Shown here: positions 1 to 6,263 of the stretch, one piece after another | How the letters are laid out: each line of letters starts with the position of its first letter | Position numbering within the stretch: position 1 is the first letter of the stretch | From: Campylobacterota bacterium | Lineage (GTDB): Bacteria; Campylobacterota; Campylobacteria; Campylobacterales; Sulfurovaceae | Assembly (NCBI GenBank): GCA_015488875.1 | Contig: WFMX01000224.1 | Location: forward strand, 1 to 11,660 | Reading direction: 5' to 3' | Length of the DNA stretch: 11,660 nt | Notes under the pieces: model-generated | What the model was told of the DNA's origin: nothing | Seen by the model: the letters and a program-made list of their open reading frames with translations, nothing else | Databases searched by the model: none | Translations under genes and position numbers: made by a program

Positions 1-22
1 ATGGTAGGAATAGTAGGACGAT

Positions 23-121
23 AGGGGTCTGGTGATTTGTGATGCGTGGAGCGTAGCGGAATGCATCATGAATAACCAGACCTCGGCTAAACTACAACAC
101 CGTTATGCTGTAGCCGAGGTC
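23..121 (+). repeat. Interspersed hairpin element, copy 1 (two of three hairpins)
   Basis: The element opens with AGGGGTCTGGTGAT (23-36). Hairpin A pairs GGTCTGGT (26-33) with ACCAGACC (75-82), with an inner TGATGC/GCATCA stem (40-45 with 63-68) and a loop containing GGAGCGTAGCGGA. Hairpin B pairs GACCTCGGCT (79-88) with AGCCGAGGTC (112-121). Bases 79-82 belong to both stems, so the two cannot both be fully formed. The stretch matches, in reverse complement and with few differences, 6318-6416 of copy 2. The third hairpin of copy 2 is missing, so this is a partial copy. Function is not known from the sequence. Confidence 0.85.
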
Positions 122-138
122 GAACAATTTCTATGCGA

Positions 139-181
139 GGACACAGCTTCCGTTCGCTTCGCTCGCAAAACCAATGTCCCC
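139..181 (-). repeat. Second hairpin repeat (D), copy 1
   Basis: Read on the minus strand this begins GGGGACATTGG and ends GAAGCTGTGTCC. The ends GGACA/TGTCC pair, and the loop carries GCGAGCGAAGCGAACG. It is closely similar to 6449-6492, which lies in the opposite orientation. It sits 17 bases after the A-B element, so the two repeat types are found together at both places in this window. The flanks also match for a few bases (TTA before GGGG on the minus strand). Confidence 0.8.
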
Positions 182-353
182 TAATTGTGCCAAAAACAAA
201 AAAACTAATGTCCGACTATTTGGTTGTCGTAGGTGCGAACATATAATATAGTTGATATGTTAATATAACTTTACTACTACCTTGAGCTTCAGAATCATGG
301 TGTCTGAATGCTCTGGTTTGTGCACTTGGATAGATTTTGCATATTGGGGTAGA
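182..353. other. Gene-free stretch between repeats and mobA
   Basis: I see no credible gene here. An A-rich run lies at 186-207 and a short AT-rich stretch at 238-270. The phrase AATGTCC recurs at 207-213, close after the end of repeat D (AATGTCCCC, 173-181), which may mean that the repeated unit extends further than the hairpin. The only clear structure is the stem-loop at 284-313, listed separately. Confidence 0.5.
284..313 (-). terminator. Stem-loop downstream of mobA, possible terminator
   Basis: GAGCTTCAGA (284-293) pairs with TCTGAATGCTC (303-313) with one bulged base and a 9-base loop. It lies about 40 bases past the mobA stop codon on the transcript side. No run of T follows on the minus strand, so intrinsic termination is only a possibility. 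Confidence 0.35.
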
Positions 354-950
354 TCAATATGGTTTGATTCGTTCTTCAGAGCTAGTTCTGATAGCCTCTA
401 TATATTCATGATGATAGTTTAGATTGCTAAATTTTTCATCATCGGTGAACTCCACTATAGTGGCATCTACTTCTCTGATGAGGGCATTGAGCCTATGGTT
501 GTTTTGCTCCAAAAATATCTTTGCTTTCTCTAGTATGGAGCGTCTGTATATAGCACAGAGAGGCTCTAGTCCTTGTCTGCTTTTCGCTACTATGACATCA
601 GAATCACTCTCTATAGAATGGTTATATATCTCATCTATGATATCGCTATCGACAAACGGGGCATCTACACTAAGCACAAAAGCCTCCTCTATATCTGTAG
701 AGTCAAATATGGAGATCAGTGCCACTAGAGGTGAACTATCACTATATCTATCTAGTATCAGATTGGCTGGAAAATCAAACTTATCCTTTTTGGTGCTTAT
801 GTATACTTCATCAAACATAGAGGATAGTCTCTGATGTTGATAGTGGGTCAAGCTACTATATCCAGCGAAAGGCAAGAGTGATTTGTCACTACCCATTCGA
901 GAGCTTTTGCCACCTGCAAATATGATGGCTACTCTATCGGCTCGTGACAT
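354..950 (-). CDS. mobA: Molybdenum cofactor guanylyltransferase MobA
   Basis: This cytoplasmic enzyme transfers GMP from GTP to Mo-molybdopterin, making the guanine dinucleotide form of the cofactor used by DMSO-reductase-type enzymes such as nitrate reductase and formate dehydrogenase. The 198 residues are full length for the family. The nucleotide-binding signature FAGGKSSRMGSDK is at residues 11-23, the metal-binding segment LSVDAPFV at 93-100 (Asp96), the LEPLCAIYR motif at 128-136, and a shortened C-terminal N-x-N loop (FSNLNYHHEY) near residue 175. The start is supported by AGGAG seven bases upstream. The gene begins 17 bases inside the end of the MFS gene, so the two are translationally coupled and it is the last gene of an RDD-MFS-mobA operon. 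No other molybdenum cofactor gene is in the window. Confidence 0.93.
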   Translation of the reverse strand: MSRADRVAIIFAGGKSSRMGSDKSLLPFAGYSSLTHYQHQRLSSMFDEVYISTKKDKFDFPANLILDRYSDSSPLVALISIFDSTDIEEAFVLSVDAPFVDSDIIDEIYNHSIESDSDVIVAKSRQGLEPLCAIYRRSILEKAKIFLEQNNHRLNALIREVDATIVEFTDDEKFSNLNYHHEYIEAIRTSSEERIKPY

Positions 951-2091
951 TGATCGTCTCCTTGATATGCTCTCTTCTCCTATCGTGAAGTATCAAAGCC
1001 AAAAATGCCAATAGCGTGATGATAGACTCTATGAGAAACATACTCTCTCCATAAATCTGACCTGCCAACCCAGCCCCTACTGAGCCACCCAGTCCAAACG
1101 CTATACCCAAAAAAAACTGTTGGGCTAACTTTTTTTGACTGTAGATAGTAAATACATACGATATAGATGCCGTATGGTAGAGTGCGAAGCTGATGGCATG
1201 CAATGACTGAGATGCAAATATCATAGTGCTTGAGTCAGGATATAGATATAGCAGTAGCCATCTCAATGCCGTGGTGAGTATCGCCAATTTCAATATAGCA
1301 AGTAGGTTTCGCTGGAGTAGCGGACCTTGAAAGTAAAGCATTATTGTCTCACAAACTACGCCAAAACTCCACATCCAACTCACAATCTCCAGAGAGACAC
1401 CATGCGATGTCTCATAGATGGTAAAAAAGCTGTAATACCCACCAAAACCGACCTGCATCAAAAAGACACTCACCCAAAACCAAGGATACTCTAGCAGTTT
1501 GAAGCTAGCATTATCCTCTGTAGTTGCCAATCTGGTATCGCCATCGTGATAGACTACCATGATACCAGATAGTAGTGTCAAAAACGCCATGGAGGCGAGA
1601 TAGTATAGGGCTTCATATGGAAAGTTTAGTGCCTTGCCTAGCCATAGTGCCATCACCATGAAACCTATAGAGCCATATAGTCGTACTTTGCCATATCTAC
1701 TCTTTGAGAGCTTCTGTAATGCTATGGTCTCCACATATGGTAGTACTATGCCCATAGATGCACCAAACAGAAGATTGGATACTAGATAGAGCCAGAAGTT
1801 TTCAACAGTAGATATAAATATCAATGAAGCAAAAAAGGTAGAGAGTAGAGATACCAAAAATACCTTGTGGTCGAGGGTGACATAGCGTCTAAATACAAAT
1901 GGTATCAAAAATCGCATAAATGGAGCAGCTGCATATATGATACCAACGCCTACATTGTCATAACCAAAAGATAGTAACACTTTGGGCATAAATATGATAT
2001 ATACCCCCACTAGTGCGAAGTAAAATAGATAAAATAGTGCTAGCGGCACTTCTAGTTGAAGTAGCGATAGCTTTTTGGTGCTAGCTATCAT
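934..2091 (-). CDS. MFS transporter, MFS_1-like (HcaT/LacY-related) type
   Basis: A 385-residue inner-membrane protein that is almost wholly hydrophobic, with a spacing of helices consistent with 12 membrane segments. The motif YGKVRLYGSIGF at residues 133-144 is typical of the MFS_1-like group that includes the 3-phenylpropionate permease HcaT. It is at the point expected between helices 4 and 5. A polar central loop (about residues 180-200, DGDTRLATTEDN) separates the two six-helix halves, and the tail is basic. The substrate cannot be read from the sequence. The start codon overlaps the stop of the RDD gene as ATGA, and its end overlaps mobA, so all three are one transcript. Whether the substrate relates to molybdenum is unknown; co-transcription with mobA is suggestive only. 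Confidence 0.85.
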   Translation of the reverse strand: MIASTKKLSLLQLEVPLALFYLFYFALVGVYIIFMPKVLLSFGYDNVGVGIIYAAAPFMRFLIPFVFRRYVTLDHKVFLVSLLSTFFASLIFISTVENFWLYLVSNLLFGASMGIVLPYVETIALQKLSKSRYGKVRLYGSIGFMVMALWLGKALNFPYEALYYLASMAFLTLLSGIMVVYHDGDTRLATTEDNASFKLLEYPWFWVSVFLMQVGFGGYYSFFTIYETSHGVSLEIVSWMWSFGVVCETIMLYFQGPLLQRNLLAILKLAILTTALRWLLLYLYPDSSTMIFASQSLHAISFALYHTASISYVFTIYSQKKLAQQFFLGIAFGLGGSVGAGLAGQIYGESMFLIESIITLLAFLALILHDRRREHIKETINVTSR

Positions 2092-2591
2092 TCGATACTG
2101 TTTTCTGCTTTTTTGATGAGTACTGTACCCGACAGAAGATCATGTAGTCCTTTGTTGTCGCTCCTGAAAAACTCCATGACTAAGCCAACTATAGAGGCTA
2201 TGGCTATTAGCTCAAAGTAGTATCTAAGAGCTATAGCTATAGGATGTGCCTTGCCACCTGTTTTGCTATCTACTAGCTCTATGCTATAGGCTCTACACCC
2301 TGGGGTCTCTCCTGTTTTCCAAAAGAAGAGAAAGACTACTATAAAATTGGGTATCAAGATATAGATCCAACCATCCACTCTATGCTGTGCAAAATCTTTA
2401 AGCCCATCAAAAACTAGATAGACGACTAGATACATTATAGGCATAAGTAGCATAAATGCATCAGTGATGAATGCCTTGGTCTTCTCTGCTTTTGACGCAT
2501 ACGGTAGAGTATCTTTGGACTCTACTACTACCTTCTCGTCTATTGTCTCTCTGTGCTGTTTCACATCTCTAAATCGTCTCTGTTTTGCCAT
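2088..2591 (-). CDS. RDD family membrane protein
   Basis: A 167-residue membrane protein with a basic N-terminal cytoplasmic stretch (1-40), hydrophobic segments at about 45-62, 75-91 and 122-141, and two family hallmarks: GETPGCRAYSIELVD at about 95-109 and HDLLSGTVLI at about 150-159. Asp44 in the first helix fits the first D of the R-D-D pattern, but the preceding arginine is not obvious, so this is a divergent member. I chose the ATG at 2591 (MAKQRRF) because GGGGAG lies seven bases upstream. A longer reading from a TTG at 2618 has no ribosome site. It is the first gene of the operon with the MFS transporter and mobA. RDD proteins have no general known function; some are linked to Na+/H+ exchange. 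Confidence 0.85.
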   Translation of the reverse strand: MAKQRRFRDVKQHRETIDEKVVVESKDTLPYASKAEKTKAFITDAFMLLMPIMYLVVYLVFDGLKDFAQHRVDGWIYILIPNFIVVFLFFWKTGETPGCRAYSIELVDSKTGGKAHPIAIALRYYFELIAIASIVGLVMEFFRSDNKGLHDLLSGTVLIKKAENSIE

Positions 2592-2595
2592 TATA

Positions 2596-2918
2596 TCACT
2601 CCCCTTGTGAGGTTTCAAGTACCCTATTATGAAGTTTGTATTGTATCCTTTTTAGGCTTGCGATTGCATGGATGTCATTTTTGAAAGCTGGCACAATTTT
2701 GTCTGAGGTAATTACTTTTTGTTTTTGTATCTCTTGTATATTTTCATAGTCTAGCTCTTGTAACAGTTTAGGGTGATGAGTACAGTTTATGGGTATTTGT
2801 CTATTGACTATGACTACTCCTAGAGTATAGGGGCATTCTCCTCTCTATCTACTAGCTTGATTTCTGTAGGGTTTTGTTCTGTATATCTGATGAGTGTATA
2901 ATGTCCAAAAAGCTTATT
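2596..2918 (-). pseudogene. Frameshifted remnant of an unidentified gene
   Basis: Two open stretches in different frames read like parts of one protein. The upstream part (minus strand, 2918 down to the TAG at 2820-2822) includes KLFGHYTLIRYTEQNPTEIK and then LVDREENAPIL. The downstream part, shifted in frame from about 2823, reads LGVVIVNRQIPI, then THHPKLLQELDYENIQEIQ, then KVITSDKIVPAFKNDIHAI, and ends in LETSQGE at the TGA 2596-2598. No start codon or ribosome site is seen, and an in-frame TGA (2919-2921) precedes the first part. The composition (many charged residues, amphipathic pattern, no rare-codon runs) is that of a real protein. I do not recognise the family. The end overlaps the ribosome site of the RDD gene. 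An earlier gene decayed by frameshift and loss of its 5' end is the simplest reading. Confidence 0.6.
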
Positions 2919-2937
2919 TCATTGGCATTATACTAGA

Positions 2938-3011
2938 GCGTGGGAACGAGGTAAGACAGATGAGAACGAGCAAAAAATAATATTTCTCGCCCCATAGCTC
3001 TGCAACTATGG
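2938..3011. repeat. Hairpin debris of the GTGGGAACGAG type
   Basis: CCATAG (2992-2997) and CTATGG (3006-3011) form a six-base stem with an eight-base loop. On the minus strand it reads GGCATTCCATAG, loop, CTATGGGGCGAG, which resembles the widespread GGCATTCC...GGGAACGAG hairpins scattered in many bacterial genomes. Two further half copies, GTGGGAACGAG (2940-2950) and TGAGAACGAG (2961-2970), lie next to it. The stem-loop lies 29 bases past the stop of the Asn/Arg-rich gene and could end its transcript, but no T run follows directly. Confidence 0.45.
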
Positions 3012-3039
3012 AATGCCTCTCATAAAGATTAGTCATCTA

Positions 3040-3516
3040 TCAATATGGTGAATTTACCACCTTATATACTACTGTATCACCTTGATAAAAAGGCTGATAA
3101 TAGGAGCTTCCACATCTTCTATATGTGACATTGTTGGTCACTACTGTAGTGCAAGTAGTTGGCATGGATGCAGCTGTCACCATAGAGCCTATAGCCATAC
3201 CAGCAGTGAAAGCCAATATAGGTCTTCCGCCATAGTAGCCATAGTGTCTACTGCCACCATAGTGTCTGTGATTGACATTCACATTGACATTTCTGTTCAC
3301 ATTTCTGTTCACATTTCTATTGACATTTCTGTTTCTATTGACATTTCTGTTTCTGTTCACATTGTGGTGTGCATGTCTTCCCCTAGCCTCTGCTTTTTGC
3401 AATAGAGATACTTTGAGTCCTGTTTTGCTATCTTTTGTATCTAGTTGGATAGATGGCGAAAATGCTCCTATCAACAGTGCAACAACTGAGAATTTAACTA
3501 TGCTACTTATCTTCAT
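3040..3516 (-). CDS. Exported Asn/Arg/Val low-complexity protein
   Basis: A 158-residue protein of unknown function. Residues 1-24 are a signal sequence (basic start, hydrophobic core). Residues 52-82 consist only of Asn, Val and Arg in units NVNR and NVNRNR. A His/Tyr/Gly segment (83-98) follows, then a hydrophobic stretch with small residues, LAFTAGMAIGSMVTAASMP (101-119), that could insert in a membrane. The C-terminal part has two cysteines (Cys122, Cys135) in a C-x12-C pattern, then YYQPFYQGDTVVYKVV. This tail (C, V-x-Y-x-x-C-G, YQP-x-Y, V-x-Y-x-VV) recalls small exported proteins found in many proteobacteria. AAGGAAGAGAT precedes the ATG, as in the gene upstream, and only 10 bases separate the two. 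The two genes probably form one transcript. The Arg-rich repeat could bind nucleic acid, polyanions or the cell surface, but that is a guess. Confidence 0.8.
   Translation of the reverse strand: MKISSIVKFSVVALLIGAFSPSIQLDTKDSKTGLKVSLLQKAEARGRHAHHNVNRNRNVNRNRNVNRNVNRNVNRNVNVNVNHRHYGGSRHYGYYGGRPILAFTAGMAIGSMVTAASMPTTCTTVVTNNVTYRRCGSSYYQPFYQGDTVVYKVVNSPY
3271..3363 (-). repeat. In-frame coding tandem repeat (12- and 18-base units)
   Basis: The block is built from ACATTTCTGTTC-type 12-base units (plus-strand view), mixed with 18-base units that carry an extra TGTTTC. It encodes NVNR and NVNRNR. All units are multiples of three, so slippage changes protein length but not the reading frame. Some units differ at one base (ATTG against GTTC), so the copies have begun to diverge. 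Confidence 0.85.
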
Positions 3517-3526
3517 ATCTCTTCCT

Positions 3527-4243
3527 TTACTTTTTGTTTACAGATATTTTCGTAGCATTTTTAGGTGCTATGAAATCAAAATCACTATCTACTATCTTTG
3601 TCTTATCATCCCACATGATAGTAGTGTATGATTTTGGGTGACCCTCTATGGCTGTATCTATGATCGTGTATCCTTGCACCAAAGGCTTATCACCTGTAGC
3701 AACCCAAACATGGATCTCTCTAGCTTTATCTTTGAATGCTATGTAGTTACACTCTACGCCATTAAATGTTCTTGTGCCAAAGTTTTTACCTCTTTTGGCT
3801 TTGGTTCGTTTGTACATATCGCTATATATCAGAGATGAGAGAGGAGCACTGATATCATATTTTTTAAATAAAAAATCAAGTGATTTGTCTATGCTCTTTG
3901 GTGTTTTGAGTTGACCGTATAGGTTTAACTCATGATCTATCATACTGAAAAGACCACTATTTAGATAGTAGCTTTTTGAGTGACCCTCAAATTTTCTATC
4001 AAACCTAAGCTTATCTGGTCTATCTATCTTTAGAAATATATCATTTCTGTGCTTGACTATCTTGCCATCTGTTAGAATCTCATCTATGACAACAGCATGA
4101 AATGCGTATTTGTCCATATCGCCTATGTAGTGAAATGCTTTTTTCAATACAGATCTAGCCGAAGTATCGGCTGCCACAAGTGTACTATTTCCTAGCAAGA
4201 TAGCCACCCCAGTAGCAAATAGTATCTTTTTGTATAGTTTCAT
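3527..4243 (-). CDS. DUF2092-family periplasmic protein
   Basis: A 238-residue exported protein. Residues 1 to about 23 form a signal peptide (KLYKK, then a hydrophobic core, then LVAADT). The mature part resembles DUF2092, a predicted periplasmic family with a LolA-like antiparallel fold: an early segment on a Leu-rich helix (SARSVLKKAFHYI), strands with FHAVVIDEIL, a KIDRPDKLRFDR motif, the CNYIAFKDKAREIHVWVATG strand pair, and a final strand ending in DFDFIAPKNA. Function is unknown; the fold suggests binding of a lipid or other hydrophobic ligand. I chose the ATG at 4243 because AAGGAAGAGAT lies directly before it and the signal peptide starts there. A longer reading from 4282 adds 13 unlikely residues. 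It is the first gene of a two-gene unit with the Asn/Arg-rich protein, which suggests a joint envelope role. Confidence 0.82.
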   Translation of the reverse strand: MKLYKKILFATGVAILLGNSTLVAADTSARSVLKKAFHYIGDMDKYAFHAVVIDEILTDGKIVKHRNDIFLKIDRPDKLRFDRKFEGHSKSYYLNSGLFSMIDHELNLYGQLKTPKSIDKSLDFLFKKYDISAPLSSLIYSDMYKRTKAKRGKNFGTRTFNGVECNYIAFKDKAREIHVWVATGDKPLVQGYTIIDTAIEGHPKSYTTIMWDDKTKIVDSDFDFIAPKNATKISVNKK

Positions 4244-4270
4244 ATCTCTTCCTTTTAAAAATATTTCTAT

Positions 4271-4301
4271 ATAATAGCTCAATATAGCTTAGGTTAGTCA
4301 A
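4271..4301 (-). promoter_or_regulatory. Possible promoter of the DUF2092 operon
   Basis: On the minus strand TTGACT (4296-4301) and TATTAT (4271-4276) are separated by 19 bases, which is long. The expected start point would leave a leader of about 20 bases before the ATG at 4243. The spacing makes this a modest candidate. Confidence 0.35.
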
Positions 4302-4353
4302 ATTATGCGATATACTTTTATCCAAATAAAGAGTCTAAGTTACCAAATTGTCG

Positions 4354-4359
4354 TATAAT
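4354..4359 (+). promoter_or_regulatory. TATAAT -10 element for the DUF4139 gene
   Basis: A perfect TATAAT lies 31 bases before the ATG at 4391. No good -35 hexamer sits 17 bases upstream; the region is AT-rich, as is usual for sigma-70 promoters in Campylobacterota. It faces away from the DUF2092 operon promoter, so 4244-4390 is a divergent control region. Confidence 0.5.
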
Positions 4360-4390
4360 TTTGATACCATATCAACACAAGGATTTATCT

Positions 4391-5785
4391 ATGAAAAAGA
4401 GCATATTATACTCAATGGCGATTTTGGCATCTGCTCTAAATGCGGAAAATGTAGCGACTACGACCAACTCAAAGGATCTTTCACTGACCATCTATGGAGC
4501 AAATATGGCGATGGTATCCGAAAAGAGATCGGCTATCATAGGAGATAGCGGTAGGGTCAAACTGATATATTCTGGTGTCCCTAGCCTGATAGATACTAGC
4601 TCCGTATTGACAACATTTTCTCAACCTGTCAAACTCTATTCTCAAAACTACTCATATGATGTAGTAAACTACCACTCTCTACTCAAATATCATCTAGGCA
4701 AAGATGTATATTATATAGAAAAAGAGGATTCCTTAGAGAGAAAGCAGGGTATCCTGATCTCTGATAGCCCCCTGCTGATTCGTGAGATAGGGGATGGAGA
4801 TATCTTCACGCCATATAAAATCTTTTTTCCAGATATCCCCAAGGAGATGGCCATAAAGCCATCACTATTTTGGAACATAGAGACAAAGGCAAAACAGATA
4901 GGCATAGAGCTGAAGTATCTCACAAAAGGGGTGAAGTGGAAGAGCGACTATACTCTCAATATATCAGATGACAAATATCTATCCCTCAACTCTTGGATCA
5001 CCATCACCAACAATTCAGGTGCCACATACAAAGATGCAGATATCACCGTATTGGCTGGCGAGGTAAACATGCCAGAGGAGGATGAAAGACCGATGTATGC
5101 CAAAAGAAGAGCCGTGCTAGCATCATCCACAGCCTACGATAGTGAAAATATAAAGAATGAGTCATTCTCAGGATATCATATATACCACATACCATTCAAA
5201 GAGAGCATCAAAGACAAAGAGCAGAAACAGATATCATTCATATCCAAAGATGCTATACCATACAAGAGGTATGCACTCAGTCGAGATAGATTTTATTTCG
5301 ACAACAAAAAGGAGAGAAAACTCAACTTCAAGCAGATCATAGAGTTCAAAAATAGTGAAGCAGATCATCTAGGTATACCCCTACCCAAGGGTACAGTGAG
5401 AGTATACCAAAAGGACGATAGTGGAGTCTCTCGCTTCGTAGGCGCTGCAAATATATCCAATACACCAAAAGATGAAACCCTCAAAGTAAGCATTGGAAAC
5501 TATTTTGACATAGTAGGGAAAGAGAAGATAGTCAAGTTTCGTGAAACAAGCAGAGAGAAGCATATAACACTAGAAACCATACTACACAACAGAGGAGAGA
5601 GTAGCCACATAGTCAAATTGGAAAAAAACATCCCTACTAACGGTGGCAAACTCACCATCAAAGATAACTGCAAAGAGCCATGCAAAGCTACAGCTATCAA
5701 CGCATTCACTAAGAGCTACGCCATTCCACTCAAAAAGGGAGAAGAGTACAACTTGACAGTGAGCTATGATCTCAAAGTCTATTAG
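4391..5785 (+). CDS. Exported DUF4139 domain protein
   Basis: A 464-residue protein of unknown function. A short signal peptide (KKSILYSMAILASALNA) leads to a mostly beta-stranded protein. The segment with LTKGVKWKSDYTLNIS (about residues 175-190) and SWITITNNSGATYKDADITV (about 200-219) is the hallmark of DUF4139: a substrate-like YL-x-x-G-V-x-W-x-x-x-Y motif followed by the N-x-S/T-G-x-x-(Y/F)-x-x-A motif. Many DUF4139 proteins carry an N-terminal DUF4140 and a coiled coil; here the N-terminal part (residues 20-130) is short and no coiled coil is seen. A pair of cysteines, CKEPCK, is near residue 425. The ATG at 4391 is chosen for AAGGA eight bases upstream and the signal peptide; 4361 is an in-frame alternative with a poor leader. 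An envelope location is likely. Confidence 0.82.
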   Translation: MKKSILYSMAILASALNAENVATTTNSKDLSLTIYGANMAMVSEKRSAIIGDSGRVKLIYSGVPSLIDTSSVLTTFSQPVKLYSQNYSYDVVNYHSLLKYHLGKDVYYIEKEDSLERKQGILISDSPLLIREIGDGDIFTPYKIFFPDIPKEMAIKPSLFWNIETKAKQIGIELKYLTKGVKWKSDYTLNISDDKYLSLNSWITITNNSGATYKDADITVLAGEVNMPEEDERPMYAKRRAVLASSTAYDSENIKNESFSGYHIYHIPFKESIKDKEQKQISFISKDAIPYKRYALSRDRFYFDNKKERKLNFKQIIEFKNSEADHLGIPLPKGTVRVYQKDDSGVSRFVGAANISNTPKDETLKVSIGNYFDIVGKEKIVKFRETSREKHITLETILHNRGESSHIVKLEKNIPTNGGKLTIKDNCKEPCKATAINAFTKSYAIPLKKGEEYNLTVSYDLKVY

Positions 5786-5803
5786 TTGTGGATTTGACTT
5801 TAT

Positions 5804-5831
5804 TTGTTATTAATGCAATAGAGGATAGAAT
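5804..5831 (+). promoter_or_regulatory. Possible promoter of the DUF2853 gene
   Basis: TTGTTA (5804-5809) and TAGAAT (5826-5831) are 16 bases apart, with 29 bases from the end of the -10 to the start codon. The gene may also be read through from the DUF4139 gene 75 bases upstream. Confidence 0.35.
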
Positions 5832-5860
5832 ATATCCATACCATATTTTAAAGGATTACT

Positions 5861-6202
5861 ATGAACAAGAGAGATGAGAAGATAGAGCTATACAAGAAGT
5901 TTGCAACAGACAACAATATATCCATAGATGATGCACTACTCACTAAAGTCACTGTAGGTCTAGGACCATCAATTCATAATAAAAATTCAGAATTGATCGC
6001 CTGCTCTAGCAATAGTGAACTAGCCACTGTGAGAGATAACTTTCTAAAGAAAAAACTCGGACTGGCATTGAGTGATGATGAGCTAGATAGTGCCATCAAA
6101 GAGGTATGCCAAGAGATAGGTAGCTCCATCAAGACTAAGTATAGAGCGGTATTTTATACTCTCTTAGTCAGCAAACTAAAGCAAGAGAGTTACTACGCAT
6201 AA
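5861..6202 (+). CDS. DUF2853 family protein
   Basis: A 113-residue small, soluble, charged, mainly helical protein. The sequence follows DUF2853 from end to end: an N-terminal KRDEKIELYKKFA helix, LLTKVTVGLGPSIHNKNSEL, an IACSSNSELATVRDNFLKKK stretch, the KLGLALSDDELDSAIKEVC helix, and the C-terminal MGSS-like IGSSIKTKYRAVFYTLLVSK motif. The family is widespread in bacteria and has no assigned role. There is no signal peptide, so it acts in the cytoplasm. The start is supported by AAGGA six bases before the ATG. Just past the stop begin the hairpin structures at 6205 and the repeat element at 6264. Confidence 0.9.
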   Translation: MNKRDEKIELYKKFATDNNISIDDALLTKVTVGLGPSIHNKNSELIACSSNSELATVRDNFLKKKLGLALSDDELDSAIKEVCQEIGSSIKTKYRAVFYTLLVSKLKQESYYA

Positions 6203-6204
6203 AT

Positions 6205-6263
6205 GCTAAAGGCTACTGCTCTTGGACGAGACGGCTTTAGCCTCTCCTAAATTTACGGGAGGC
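6205..6263 (+). terminator. Stem-loops after the DUF2853 gene
   Basis: GCTAAAG (6205-6211) pairs with CTTTAGC (6235-6241) around a long loop. GCCTC(T)CC at 6240-6247 pairs with GGGAGGC (6257-6263) around nine bases. The two share bases at 6240-6241. They start three bases past the stop codon and run up to the repeat element. No T run follows, so a role in ending transcription or protecting the 3' end is possible only. Confidence 0.35.

Noticed and set aside
424..834. 136-codon open frame on the plus strand
   Set aside because: It lies wholly opposite mobA, whose motifs are clear, and has no ribosome site of its own.
2592..2618. Longer start for the RDD protein at TTG 2618
   Set aside because: No ribosome site precedes it, while GGGGAG is well placed for the ATG at 2591; the added residues come from the ribosome site region and the relic.
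3271..3363. Possible CRISPR array because of regular short repeats
   Set aside because: The repeats are adjacent, without spacers, and encode an Asn/Arg/Val stretch in frame in a gene with a good ribosome site and signal peptide.
3082..3631. Open frames on the plus strand opposite the Asn/Arg-rich gene
   Set aside because: They arise from the repeat read on the other strand; the minus-strand gene has the signal peptide and the ribosome site.
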